A stretch of 64,000 nt of DNA from Halospeciosus flavus (GTDB taxonomy: Archaea; Halobacteriota; Halobacteria; Halobacteriales; Halobacteriaceae): positions 2,294,001 through 2,358,000 of the forward strand of contig NZ_CP122312.1 of NCBI RefSeq assembly GCF_029814175.1, in the 5' to 3' direction. The notes beneath the pieces are model-generated. The model ran no database searches. It was not told the origin of the DNA and worked only from the letters and a program-made list of their open reading frames with translations. Positions 33,452 through 41,561 of this stretch are shown here, piece after piece. The stretch's first letter is position 1. Every line of letters starts with the position of its first letter. The translations under genes and the position numbers were made by a program.

Positions 33452-34087
33452 ATGCCGGACTGCGACTACTGCGGGACGTCCCTCGACGACGAGGACGCCT
33501 ACCTCGACCACCTCGGAGCCGAACACGACGACGAACTCGGCCGAATCGAGCGCCGTCGCGTCGACGAGCACCGCGCGGCCGTCGAGGAGACGCGCCGGAA
33601 GCGCTACAACCTCGCACTCGGGTTGTTCCTCGCCATCGGGGTCGGTCTCCTCGCCGGCGGGGCGTACTTCTTCCTCGCCGGGGGCGGCGGTGGCACGGCG
33701 AACGCCGCCGGTTCGGGTGGCTCGGCCCCGCACGCGTACGGGTCGGTCCACTGGCACGGACAGATTGAGGTCGTCGTCGACGGCCACCACGTCGACTTCT
33801 CGAAGGACCGCTACCAGGTGCAGGACAAGTACTTCCACTTCGAGAACGGGAACGGCGAGCGCTGGCACGTCCACGGGAAGGGCGTCACCCTCGCGTACGG
33901 ACTCGACACGCTCGGAATCGACGTCACGAACTCGAGTGTGACCTACGACGGGACCACGTACCGCGAGTCCGACCCCGGGACGAACGTCACGGTGACGGTG
34001 AACGGCGACCCCGTCGCACCGCGCTCCCACGTGCTCCAGGACGGCGACACCGTCCGCGTCGTCGTCGAGCAGAACGAGTCGGCCTGA
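33452..34087 (+). CDS. Membrane protein: cytosolic C2H2 finger, one helix, His-rich outer domain
   Basis: A 211-residue protein in three parts. Residues 1-25 are a C2H2 finger (Cys4, Cys7, His20, His25; C-x2-C-x12-H-x4-H). A charged helical linker (EETRRKRYNL) leads to one membrane helix (about 52-76, LALGLFLAIGVGLLAGGAYFFLAG in parts). After a Gly-rich linker comes an outer domain rich in His (HWHGQIEVVVDGHH, YFHFENGNGERWHVHG) with strands DGDTVRVVVEQNE at the end. The finger-inside, metal-binding-domain-outside layout is unusual and suggests signal or metal sensing; this is inference. It is divergent from the zinc-ribbon gene. Confidence 0.78.
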   Translation: MPDCDYCGTSLDDEDAYLDHLGAEHDDELGRIERRRVDEHRAAVEETRRKRYNLALGLFLAIGVGLLAGGAYFFLAGGGGGTANAAGSGGSAPHAYGSVHWHGQIEVVVDGHHVDFSKDRYQVQDKYFHFENGNGERWHVHGKGVTLAYGLDTLGIDVTNSSVTYDGTTYRESDPGTNVTVTVNGDPVAPRSHVLQDGDTVRVVVEQNESA

Positions 34088-34103
34088 GTCGCGGCCCGCC
34101 GAC

Positions 34104-34514
34104 TCACTCCCGAACGTCGTCGATTTCTACTCCGTCCGGACGGACCGTGACCTGAACGACTGCGAGTGACGGCGTGTTCTCGACCGTCCGGGTCGTCGCC
34201 GGCCCGCCGTCGACCGACGCGGCGACGCGGAACGTCTCGGTCCCCCGAGAGGCGCTCGCGGCCGGGAGAGCGTCGGGGAACGAGACCCACTCGTCGGCGG
34301 CGAGGTCGACCCGCTCGGAGAGGTGCGTCGGCCCGTCGACCGTCCGCGCGGACACCGTGACCGTGTGCGGCGCCGCGTCGGCGTTGTGGACCGCGACGTC
34401 GGCCGGTTCGTCCGCAGTGAGCGTCGAACACCCGGCCAGCGTCGAGACCGTCGCAGCGACGCCACAGAGGAACGAACGCCGACGCGATCGCGAGAGGGAG
34501 CGACGAGGAACCAC
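34104..34514 (-). CDS. Tat-exported lipoprotein, unknown function
   Basis: A 136-residue protein with an Arg-rich Tat signal (SRSRRRSFLCGVAA) and lipobox LAGCS near residue 29. The mature part (ADVAVHNADAAPHTVTVSARTVDG, in parts) looks like a small beta-sandwich of about 100 residues, with the DVAVHN-TVTV pattern typical of haloarchaeal surface proteins that decorate the membrane. No catalytic residues are evident. It is convergent with the C2H2-membrane gene, 16 bases between stops. Confidence 0.78.
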   Translation of the reverse strand: MVPRRSLSRSRRRSFLCGVAATVSTLAGCSTLTADEPADVAVHNADAAPHTVTVSARTVDGPTHLSERVDLAADEWVSFPDALPAASASRGTETFRVAASVDGGPATTRTVENTPSLAVVQVTVRPDGVEIDDVRE

Positions 34515-34591
34515 GTCGAGACACCGCGGACGCCGGGCAGATAGTCGTTCCGTTCCGGTAGGATTAGGAGTCGGGCGTCGAACACTCGTGT

Positions 34592-34801
34592 ATGAACCTC
34601 GACCTCGACTCCCTCGACACGCTGGACGTGCTCGCCGTCCCGACCGGTATCTTCGTGGCGCTCGTGGGTCTCGCGACCCTCGCGGGGACGCCGTGGACCT
34701 ACGAGACCAGCACCGTCGCCGCCATCGGGCAGATTCTCGGGGCCGTCGGCGCCGTCGTCCTCGGACTCGCGCTGGCCTGGTTCGTCTTCACCACCGAGTG
34801 A
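34592..34801 (+). CDS. Small two-helix membrane protein (69 aa)
   Basis: MNLDLDSLDTLDVLAVPTG leads into two predicted membrane helices (about residues 14-32 and 42-66) joined by a short loop (TPWTYETST). No charged motif or Cys. Start supported by codon bias and by the divergent lipoprotein upstream. Function unknown; small membrane proteins of this kind are frequent in haloarchaea. Confidence 0.7.
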   Translation: MNLDLDSLDTLDVLAVPTGIFVALVGLATLAGTPWTYETSTVAAIGQILGAVGAVVLGLALAWFVFTTE

Positions 34802-34812
34802 GGGTAGGCGTC

Positions 34813-35610
34813 TCAGTACCGCGGTGGCAGGAAGGCCAACATCACCAGGAGGACGGCGGCGAGACCGCTGATGATGGAGATTCCCCACAGCCCGTTCGTC
34901 CGCTCGTGGAAGTACCGCTGATTCTCGACTTCTTGCTGGTAGACGCCGAACTCGTCGGTCAGGACGACGACGTTCTCGCTGGGGAAGTGTGCGAGGTACG
35001 TCTTCCCGGAGAGCGTGGTGTTCTCCCCCTGGGAGAACGTGACGGTGGTCGTCCGCTCGCCGACCCACTCGAGGGTCACGACCTCCGCCTCGATAGTGGC
35101 GACCGTCGTGGAGTGGTTCTGGTAGTCGAGCGTGTCGCCCTCCTCGAACGTGTGAGTCGTCGGTTCCGGGAGGTACTCGTCGCGGGGGACGAGCGTCCGG
35201 TTGTCGCCGCCGTTCTCCTCGACCACGACGTAGACGGTGCCGTTGACCGTCACCGTCGGTTCGTCGATGGTCTGGACCTCGCGGAGTGTGAACTGTGACG
35301 GGTCGGACCCGTTGGGAATCGTGACGTTGTACGTCTCTCCCTGGTAGGTCACCTGCTGTCCACGCTTCAACTGGGCCGTGTAGCGGTAGGACTCGTTCGT
35401 GTGCGCGGCCGTCGCCGACCCGCCGCCGACTTTCGTCAGCGAGTACGTCTTCCCGCCGACGGAGAAGGTGTCGCCTCGCTGGAGTTGGTGGTCGACACTG
35501 GCCTCGTCGACGGTGATCGGGGGTGAGGACGTCGTCGCGACGAGCGCGTAGGACCCGGCCGAGAGGACGAGGAAGAATGCGACAGAGATTGCCACGGCGC
35601 GTCGTTGCAT
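34813..35610 (-). CDS. Membrane-anchored exported protein with repeated beta domain
   Basis: A 265-residue protein with an N-terminal membrane segment (AVAISVAFFLVLSAGSYALV, in parts), a long outer domain and a C-terminal helix (GLWGISIISGLAAVLLVMLAF). The outer part shows imperfect repeats of a G-x-T-Y motif: GDTFSVGGKTYSLT, GQQVTYQGETYNVT, TVTVNGTVYVVVEE, GENTTLSGKTYLAHF, which suggests four related beta units of about 40-50 residues. Several NxS/T sites would allow N-glycosylation. The ATG at 35610 is used. Function unknown. Confidence 0.75.
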   Translation of the reverse strand: MQRRAVAISVAFFLVLSAGSYALVATTSSPPITVDEASVDHQLQRGDTFSVGGKTYSLTKVGGGSATAAHTNESYRYTAQLKRGQQVTYQGETYNVTIPNGSDPSQFTLREVQTIDEPTVTVNGTVYVVVEENGGDNRTLVPRDEYLPEPTTHTFEEGDTLDYQNHSTTVATIEAEVVTLEWVGERTTTVTFSQGENTTLSGKTYLAHFPSENVVVLTDEFGVYQQEVENQRYFHERTNGLWGISIISGLAAVLLVMLAFLPPRY

Positions 35611-35691
35611 ACCAGTGGCGACGAAATCCCTGCGTATAATAGTTACTCTGAGGAGGAAGGGATAACCGACCACCGCCCCTACGATCGACCG

Positions 35692-35952
35692 ATGAGCGAC
35701 CCCGTCCGCGTGACGATCTACTCCCGCGAGGTCTGCCCCCTCTGCGAGGAGGCGAAGGAGACCGTCGACGCCGTCGTCGAGCGGGTCGAGGCGGACGCGA
35801 CCGTCGAAGAGGTCGACGTCGACACCGACCCCGACCTCCGAGAACAGTACGGCGAGCGCGTCCCCTACGTGTTCGTCGACGGGACACCGAAGTTCAAGTT
35901 TCGTGTGGACGCTCGCGAACTAGAGCGAGCGATCACCGACGCGGCGGAGTAG
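35692..35952 (+). CDS. Glutaredoxin-like thioredoxin-fold protein
   Basis: An 86-residue redox protein: VTIYSREVCPLCEEAKETVDAVV with active-site Cys pair CPLC, then the strand EEVDVDTDPDLREQYGERVPYVFVDG with the cis-proline (RVPYVF) that marks the thioredoxin fold. It matches the short family often annotated as glutaredoxin-like or DUF836. A thiol-disulfide role is probable. It is divergent from the membrane protein before it and converges on the bc-type cluster. Confidence 0.87.
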   Translation: MSDPVRVTIYSREVCPLCEEAKETVDAVVERVEADATVEEVDVDTDPDLREQYGERVPYVFVDGTPKFKFRVDARELERAITDAAE

Positions 35953-35959
35953 CGGCCCG

Positions 35960-36172
35960 CTACGGTTCGTCGGACGGGTCCTCGTCCGACTTCTCGTCGA
36001 CGTCGACGAACGCCGTCGCGACACCGACGAGGACTCCCAGGATCCCCAGGACGAGTGAGTACTCGGGGAGGACGTCGGGGAGCAACGCGAGCGTCAACAG
36101 CAGGAGACCGACGAGTTTGCTCACGCGGTCGAGGTAGAAGTAGACGCGCGACGAGACGGTGAAAACGGCCAT
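35960..36172 (-). CDS. Small membrane protein downstream of cytochrome b (70 aa)
   Basis: MAVFTVSSRVYFYLDRVSK precedes two predicted helices (LVGLLLLTLALLPDVLPEYSLVLGILGVLVGVATAFV, in parts) and an acidic tail (DEKSDEDPSDEP). The ATG at 36172 is chosen because an in-frame extension overlaps the upstream gap with Arg-rich sequence. It lies 34 bases after the cytochrome b stop in the same direction, so it is probably the last gene of that operon and may be an accessory or assembly subunit. Confidence 0.7.
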   Translation of the reverse strand: MAVFTVSSRVYFYLDRVSKLVGLLLLTLALLPDVLPEYSLVLGILGVLVGVATAFVDVDEKSDEDPSDEP

Positions 36173-36206
36173 GTGAGGGGTGGAGAAGAGAAGAAGTGAC
36201 CAGCGT

Positions 36207-37628
36207 TCAGTCGTCCGATTCGGTGAGTCCGGCCGCGGCGTGGCTCGGGTCGACCGTGTTCTCACGCTCCTTCCGCCGCTTGAGGAGCCAGTAGGTGAGG
36301 AATCCCCAGACGACCGGAACGACGATCATCGACAACTGGAGCGGGAGTTGCAGTTTCCCGGAGGGGATACCGGTGATGGTCGCGACGATGTTGTTCATCC
36401 CGGCCAGCGACGCCATCATGATGTGGGCGATGCCCGCGACGGCGACGGCGGTCGGGACGGGGCGTCGGATCGGGTCAGCCGTGAAGTGGACCTCTTTCGA
36501 GGAGTAGTCGATGAACGGCCAGAGGACGAGGACCGTCCCGACGATACCGGGGATGAGGACCCCACCGAAGAACTCGGCGAGACTGACCCCACCGAGGAGT
36601 TCGGAGAGCCCGAAGTAGTAGCTCGGCACCATCTTCAGGTAGCCGAACGTCCAGAGGAGGAACCAGTCCGGCCCGACGCCCGCGGGCGTCGTCGTCGGGT
36701 CGGACGGCCCGAAGACGGCGATCCGCTGGAGCGGGAGGAAGCCGGCGAGGAACGAGAGGACCCCGAGTGTCATGAAGAAGACGACGAGGGTCACGTACGT
36801 CTGGTTGGGGACGAGCGGCGTCCCGACGACCACGCTCTGGTCGTCCTTCGGCGGGTCGTGTGGCTCACGAGCGCCGGCCTGCTCGGTGTGCTTCTGCCGG
36901 ACGAGCAGGAACATGTGCACGCCGACGAGTCCCGCGATGACGAGTGGGACGAGGAAGACGTGCAGGAAGAACAGCCGCGGGATGACCGCGGACGCGCCGG
37001 TGGGCCACTCGCCGCCGAAGACGAGCATCACGATTTCGTGGCCGATGAACGGGACGGACCCCGCGATTTCGAGGGTGATACTCGTCGCCGTCGCGGAGAA
37101 CTCGTCGAACGGGAGCGCGTAGCCGAACACACCCTCGAGTAGCGAGATGAAGAGGATGGACGCGCCGACCATCCAGTTGATCTCGCGGGGGTTGCGGTAG
37201 GCGCCGCTGAAGAGGACGCGCAGCATGTGCAGCGTCATCGCGGCGATGAACAGGTACGACGCCCAGTGGTGGAGATAACGGACGAACATCCCGAAGCGGA
37301 CGTCGTACGTGATCCTGAGGACGGACGCGAACGCGGCCGGCACCTCCTTGTTGTGGTACTTCGCGACCTGACCGATGTACTCGACGGGCGCGACCGCCGG
37401 GACGTACAGGAGCCCGAGGAACGTCCCGGTGAGGACGAGGATCGCGAAGGAGAACAGCGACACCTCGCCGAGCAGGAAGGAGGCGTACTCGTCTTCGGGG
37501 AACGCCTTCCCCAGGAACTTGTCCTGGACACCGAGTCGGTCGTCGAGCCAGTTGTACACCCGGCTGTTCGAGTAGTTGTCTGCCGATTCCTCGGTTTCTT
37601 CGGTATCGTCGCCGGTCATCGTACTCAT
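36207..37628 (-). CDS. petB: Cytochrome b of a bc-type complex (fused, b6f-like features)
   Basis: A 473-residue quinol-oxidising cytochrome b in the membrane. The heme ligands are two His pairs: His120-x13-His134 in helix B and His223-x14-His238 in helix D. Fourteen residues in helix D is the b6f-type spacing. The Qo-site motif, usually PEWY, reads PDWF at residues 320-323. The C-terminal helices normally found in a separate subunit IV of b6f complexes are fused. It follows the Rieske gene with only 3 bases between them. No cytochrome c1 or f gene is near; a blue copper protein is encoded upstream. Confidence 0.94.
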   Translation of the reverse strand: MSTMTGDDTEETEESADNYSNSRVYNWLDDRLGVQDKFLGKAFPEDEYASFLLGEVSLFSFAILVLTGTFLGLLYVPAVAPVEYIGQVAKYHNKEVPAAFASVLRITYDVRFGMFVRYLHHWASYLFIAAMTLHMLRVLFSGAYRNPREINWMVGASILFISLLEGVFGYALPFDEFSATATSITLEIAGSVPFIGHEIVMLVFGGEWPTGASAVIPRLFFLHVFLVPLVIAGLVGVHMFLLVRQKHTEQAGAREPHDPPKDDQSVVVGTPLVPNQTYVTLVVFFMTLGVLSFLAGFLPLQRIAVFGPSDPTTTPAGVGPDWFLLWTFGYLKMVPSYYFGLSELLGGVSLAEFFGGVLIPGIVGTVLVLWPFIDYSSKEVHFTADPIRRPVPTAVAVAGIAHIMMASLAGMNNIVATITGIPSGKLQLPLQLSMIVVPVVWGFLTYWLLKRRKERENTVDPSHAAAGLTESDD

Positions 37629-37631
37629 TGG

Positions 37632-38294
37632 TTAGGGAGGTCCGAGCGGTGCTTCGAAGTGGCCCGTCGCTACGAGGAGCTGGCCGTCTTCGGTCGTTCC
37701 GATGGGCAGCTGCGGGAGCGGCTTCGACGCGGGACCGCCGACGACCTTCGCGCCCTGGAGTGGGTCGAACAGGCTGCCGTGACACGGACAGCTGAGGTTC
37801 TGGCCCTCTCGGCCGCTGACGATACACCCAGCGTGCGTACAGACGCCCGAGTACGCCGCGTAGCCCTGTACCGTGGAGTCGAGGTTCGTCGGCTTCTTGT
37901 AGGCGTCCTCGGAGTAGCGCACGAGGAGCGTCGTCGCGAGCTTCTTCTTGAGGGCGCCACCGCCCTCGGCCTCGGGGTAGACCGAGAGCTTCTCGCCCGA
38001 CCCCTTCTCGAGGCGGCCGACCTTGACCGGGTTCCCGTCCTGGTCGACGAGGCGAGTGCCCTTCACGTAGATGTTCTTGTACGTGAGCTGTTCACCGCCC
38101 TCGACGCCGCCGGCCTTCCAGAGACCGGTCAGTCCGGTGACGGCGAAGCTCCCGACGGCGGCGGCGCCGCCGATGGCTGCGAAGAACTTCGCGGCGTTCC
38201 GTCGGGTCTCGACGAGCGTGTCGTCCGCGGGCCCGTCGTCGGACTCTTCGGAGGGCTGTTCGACTGCCTCAGAATTTTCGTTGGTACTCGACAT
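37632..38294 (-). CDS. petA: Rieske iron-sulfur protein
   Basis: A 220-residue subunit carrying a [2Fe-2S] cluster and passing electrons from quinol to the next carrier. The cluster motifs are VCTHAGC (Cys152, His154) and SCPCHGS (Cys169, His172), with Cys157 and Cys171 placed for the stabilising disulfide. The N-terminus has an acidic tail, then ETRRNAAKFFAAIGGAAAVG, a Tat-like membrane anchor. GGPASKPLPQLP is the conserved Pro loop. It lies between the small membrane subunit (1 base before) and cytochrome b (3 bases after). Confidence 0.95.
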   Translation of the reverse strand: MSSTNENSEAVEQPSEESDDGPADDTLVETRRNAAKFFAAIGGAAAVGSFAVTGLTGLWKAGGVEGGEQLTYKNIYVKGTRLVDQDGNPVKVGRLEKGSGEKLSVYPEAEGGGALKKKLATTLLVRYSEDAYKKPTNLDSTVQGYAAYSGVCTHAGCIVSGREGQNLSCPCHGSLFDPLQGAKVVGGPASKPLPQLPIGTTEDGQLLVATGHFEAPLGPP

Positions 38295-38295
38295 G

Positions 38296-38871
38296 TTAGT
38301 GGCGTGCCTCCACGACGTCAATACTCGGTACGAAGTGCGCGTAGTAGAGCATCACCGTCTCGCCGAGCGAGAGCGTGAGGAGACCCGCGTACAGTCCGAT
38401 GAACTGTGTGCGAGCCATCCCGAGCACCTCGCTGGCGAGCAACGATGCGAACGCGACGTCCAGCAGGGCGAAGATGCCGACGAGCCAGACGCCGCCGATA
38501 CTCGCGGACGGCGTCCAGTACGCGACGACTTCCCGACCCTTCGTCAGGTACGGCGGGAGGTCGAGGTCCGCCGTCGCCTCGCCTTCGACCGCGTCACCTT
38601 CGCGACCGACCCGACGCAGGTAGCGCGTCGACAGCAGGAGTATCCCCATCAACGCGAACAGGGCGATCCAGGTGACGACGCCGGACCGATAGATACCCGT
38701 CTCGACCGGCATCGGCGCGAAGTGGCCGAGGGCGTTCAGTGACTCGTTCGGCATCGGCCTGAGGACGACCTCTTCGTGGTGTGCCATAGCACCGCTCGTC
38801 ATCGCGACGTACCACACGGGGAGTACGACGAGACTGATGAGCAGCAAGATGATGGCCGTTTCCCGTCTCAT
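38296..38871 (-). CDS. Membrane subunit at the head of the bc-type operon
   Basis: A 191-residue protein with about four helices (residues 8-30, 63-80, 124-143 and 151-180) and a short outer loop with HHEEVVLRPMPNESLNALGHF. No heme-binding CxxCH is present. Its place directly before Rieske and cytochrome b suggests a structural or assembly subunit of this complex. I do not recognise a named family. The start at 38871 (MRRETAIILLL) is preferred to a long N-terminal extension that would cross the divergent promoter region. Confidence 0.75.
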   Translation of the reverse strand: MRRETAIILLLISLVVLPVWYVAMTSGAMAHHEEVVLRPMPNESLNALGHFAPMPVETGIYRSGVVTWIALFALMGILLLSTRYLRRVGREGDAVEGEATADLDLPPYLTKGREVVAYWTPSASIGGVWLVGIFALLDVAFASLLASEVLGMARTQFIGLYAGLLTLSLGETVMLYYAHFVPSIDVVEARH

Positions 38872-39070
38872 GTTAGTTAACTCGTTTGTTACCCGCCGGT
38901 AGCAGACGTGCTGCCCGACGGAATTTCGGTAGGCGAAGGTTTGGACGTGATGTATAACGTTGTTTCGGTTCCGTGAGGGCAGCGGCGCCGTCGTGCCTGC
39001 CATCGTCACCCACGATTCGCAGCCCGCGACCGAAACACACTCAATATCGGCCGCACAACTCCCGACCAAG

Positions 39071-39775
39071 ATGGACGACTCTACCCAGCGCTCCGAGCCA
39101 CGCCTGGACCGCCGGCAGTTCCTCGCCGGCGCCACCGGTGTCGGAGCGGCGAGCGTCGGTCTCGGGTCGGGACTCGTCGGACGGGCGAGCGCCCAACAGG
39201 GAACGACACACAAGGTCGCGATGATCACCGAGGGGAGCGAGTACATCTTCGATCCCATCGGACTGTACATCGAGCCGGGCGACACGGTCCAGTTCTACAT
39301 CGACTCCGGGGACCACTCCGCGACGGCCTACCACCCGAACAACCCCCGCGCGAGCACGCGTCGTATCCCCGAAGGGGCGGCGAACTTCGACAGCGGGACG
39401 CTCACGGAGAAGGGCGCCGCTTACGAGCACACCTTCGAGACGAAGGGGACCTACGACTACTACTGCATCCCCCACAAGACGCTCGGGATGGTCGGCCGCC
39501 TCGTCGTCGGCGAACCCGGCGGTCCCGCGACCGAGTCACCGATTCCCGACAAACCGGGGTCCGGCATCATGCCGCCCTCGGACAAGATCGTCGAGGAGAA
39601 GAAGATCTCCTACCCCTACGTCCCGGAGACCGGCGGTGGCTCGCTCCCGGGGCTCGCCCTCGGCGGCGCCGCGCTCTTCGCACTCGCGAACACGTACCTC
39701 CTCTCGGACTACGACGTCCGATCCGGCCGCTACAGCGAAGAAGAGTTCGAAGACGACACCGAGACCGGCCGCTGA
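39071..39775 (+). CDS. Halocyanin-like blue copper protein, membrane-anchored
   Basis: A 234-residue exported electron carrier. RLDRRQFLAGATGVG is a Tat signal. The plastocyanin-like domain (about residues 48-147) has type-1 copper ligands: a His in GDHSATAYH (82 or 88) and the loop Cys132-x2-His135-x4-Met140 (YYCIPHKTLGM). After a Pro-rich linker, one C-terminal helix (GSLPGLALGGAALFALANTYLL, in parts) anchors it, leaving an acidic cytosolic tail. It is divergent from the bc-type operon with 199 bases between starts and probably accepts electrons from it. Confidence 0.9.
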   Translation: MDDSTQRSEPRLDRRQFLAGATGVGAASVGLGSGLVGRASAQQGTTHKVAMITEGSEYIFDPIGLYIEPGDTVQFYIDSGDHSATAYHPNNPRASTRRIPEGAANFDSGTLTEKGAAYEHTFETKGTYDYYCIPHKTLGMVGRLVVGEPGGPATESPIPDKPGSGIMPPSDKIVEEKKISYPYVPETGGGSLPGLALGGAALFALANTYLLSDYDVRSGRYSEEEFEDDTETGR

Positions 39776-39889
39776 CACCCGACACACAACTATTTCTCGA
39801 CACCGTCCGCGCGTCCACGGACGGGGACCGCCGCACAACGTACCTCGACTCCGGTCGACTGACCCTCGAAGGGTCGAGATCGACGGGCG

Positions 39890-40534
39890 CTATCGCGTTC
39901 GAGTGACCCCCACGAGGTAGGCCGGGGTCTCACCCCAGTCCCGTTCGAAGACCGTCTCGACGACGAAGTCGACGCGCCACCCGTCCGCGTCACGGAACCG
40001 TTCGCGTATCTCGCGTTTCGAGATTCCACCTTCGTACACCGGCCGGTCGTCGGGCCGGTGGTCACCGACGACGACGTAGCGGCCACCGGGACGGAGTACC
40101 GACGCGAGTTCGTCGACGAACCGCTCGCGCTCGAGTGCGCCGAAGACGTGGAACATCGCCGAGTCGACGACGGTGTCGAACTCCAGGCCGAGTTCGCCGA
40201 GTCGGAGGGCATCCCAGACGAGGAACTGCGCCGCACTCCCGCGAGCGTGTGCTTTCGCTCGCGCGCGCTGGATCGCCGACGGTGCGAAGTCGACTCCCAG
40301 GACGTCGTACCCGCGGTCGGCCAGGAACATCGCGAGTTCGCCGGTCCCGCAACCGACGTCGAGGACACGTCCACCGATGTAGCCCGCCGCTTCGAGAACG
40401 ACGAACGGGGCCTGGGCGTAGCCGACGTCCCAGTTCGGTGACGGTCCCCGGTAGGACGCGTCGTACGCCCGGACCATCGGCCGGTTCAATGCCGCCCCTC
40501 GGCCCGACTGCGCTGCGGGACTACGACCGGACAT
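39890..40534 (-). CDS. SAM-dependent methyltransferase, class I
   Basis: A 214-residue Rossmann-fold methyltransferase. Motif I reads GGRVLDVGCGTGELAMFLADRG, motif II VLGVDFAPSAI and motif IV FDTVVDSAMFHVF, followed by LRPGGRYVVVGD. The first 20 residues (MSGRSPAAQSG) may not be conserved; an internal ATG at 40477 (MVRAYDASY) is an alternative start. No substrate domain is recognisable, so small-molecule or other substrates are possible. The nearest gene upstream is unrelated. Confidence 0.88.
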   Translation of the reverse strand: MSGRSPAAQSGRGAALNRPMVRAYDASYRGPSPNWDVGYAQAPFVVLEAAGYIGGRVLDVGCGTGELAMFLADRGYDVLGVDFAPSAIQRARAKAHARGSAAQFLVWDALRLGELGLEFDTVVDSAMFHVFGALERERFVDELASVLRPGGRYVVVGDHRPDDRPVYEGGISKREIRERFRDADGWRVDFVVETVFERDWGETPAYLVGVTRTR

Positions 40535-40624
40535 CACCGGACTCCGTCGTTACGTGCATAGTCGTACCCGGGCCGGAGCGGACGTAACTCCACCGACAGT
40601 CCTTCGTTGGCCACGGACCGAAGT

Positions 40625-40852
40625 CTACGAGACGTCGGTGACGAGTTCGGTGTATCGCCCCCCTGGCGAGTCGAGTTCGTCGACGCGCTGGTCGACCGTC
40701 TCACCCTCGATCCCAGCGACGTTCGAGAGCGGGACGACGACTTCTTCGTCGGACACCGTCGCCCACGCGACGTTACCGAGGATACGGACCTCCTCACAGT
40801 CGATACGCTGTCGATCGTCGAGCGGTTCGTCGAGGAACAGTGTCGCACTCAT
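40625..40852 (-). CDS. Small haloarchaeal protein of unknown function (75 aa)
   Basis: MSATLFLDEPLDDRQRIDCEE leads into alternating strands (VRILGNVAWATVSDEEVVVPLSNVAGIEG) and an acidic C-terminus. It looks like a small all-beta domain. No Cys pair, membrane helix or catalytic motif. The overlapping plus-strand reading (40607-40867) is equally open, but the minus-strand protein has the better haloarchaeal composition and a natural ATG. It lies 88 bases from tRNA-Cys. Confidence 0.55.
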   Translation of the reverse strand: MSATLFLDEPLDDRQRIDCEEVRILGNVAWATVSDEEVVVPLSNVAGIEGETVDQRVDELDSPGGRYTELVTDVS

Positions 40853-40940
40853 GCCGAACGTGACTGACGACGGTCGCTCACTCGTAACTGGTGGCCGGCG
40901 AACCCGCGGCGACGACGCTCGTCGACGAGAAGTCGTGAAA

Positions 40941-41016
40941 AGCCAAGGGCCGGATTCGAACCGGCGATGGGCGGCTCTGCAGGCCGCTGCGTTAGGCCGG
41001 ACTCTGCCACCTTGGC
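40941..41016 (-). tRNA. tRNA-Cys (anticodon GCA)
   Basis: A complete cloverleaf on the minus strand: acceptor GCCAAGG pairs with CCTTGGC, discriminator U as in other tRNA-Cys, anticodon stem GCGGC/GCCGC with loop CTGCAGA giving GCA, and T-arm GCCGGTTCGAATCCGGC. It is the last gene of the rRNA operon, the usual haloarchaeal place, although 424 bases separate it from 5S. Confidence 0.97.
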
Positions 41017-41439
41017 GCGATTACTCCTTGACGGTCGGGCGATTTAGGCGTTGCGGAACGCCTCCGTCCCGCCATCCTGCGGTTTCGGGGCACTTCCCCA
41101 CGTATCGCGGAAGCGATCTCCCTCCGAGTAGGACGGACTCTGGAGTGGAGTCAGTCGAGCTGCCCGACGTCCACTTCCACCGATAGCAGAGTGGACAGCC
41201 CAGGGGGACTAGCTCTGAGAAGCGTTAGACAGGGGACAACGACGGTACACACTCGGAGTGTGTCCTCGACGGCGAGAAGCCACCGCCGTGACCTGACTTC
41301 GGTTAGCAATCGTTCTCGAAGTCTCTGTATCGGGGCGTGGGTGATTCCAAATGCGGAGTGACGGCGAGACTGTCGTCTCGGCGGTTGTACAAATGAAGAG
41401 AGCCCGACGCACGCGATGTGCGTCGGGCTCTATATGATT
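41017..41439. other. Spacer between tRNA-Cys and 5S rRNA
   Basis: A 423-base stretch within the rRNA operon on the minus strand, with no protein-coding or RNA gene that I can support. Its only strong structure is the 14-bp-stem hairpin at 41399-41431 next to 5S. Short ORFs across it have no haloarchaeal composition. Confidence 0.6.
41399..41431 (-). terminator. Strong hairpin 3' of 5S rRNA
   Basis: AGAGCCCGACGCAC and GTGCGTCGGGCTCT are perfect 14-bp arms around a 5-base loop. On the transcript it begins 9 bases after the 5S 3' end. It can be a terminator, a processing signal, or an attenuator between 5S and the distal tRNA-Cys. No T-run of bacterial type follows on the minus strand. Confidence 0.6.
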
Positions 41440-41561
41440 GGTCGGCGGCTAACCGGATTTCCCAGAGGCTCGCGCACTCCAGTACTGACCGGAACGTGGG
41501 TGGGCTTAACGTCCGTGTTCGGGATGGGTACGGGTGATCCCCACCGCTCTGGCCGCCGTAA
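41440..41561 (-). rRNA. rrf: 5S ribosomal RNA
   Basis: About 122 nt on the minus strand. It begins TTACGGCGGCCAGAGCGG, contains CCCGTACCCATCCCGAACACGG and TTCCGGTCAGTACTGGAGTG, and ends GGTTAGCCGCCGACC. The terminal helix GGCGGC/GCCGCC pairs, and the sequence is close to known halobacterial 5S RNA. Ends are estimated to within a few bases. Confidence 0.96.

Noticed and set aside
40607-40867. 86-codon plus-strand ORF overlapping the 75-residue minus-strand gene
   Set aside because: Both frames are open. I preferred the minus strand for its strand-rich, acidic product, but with only moderate confidence.
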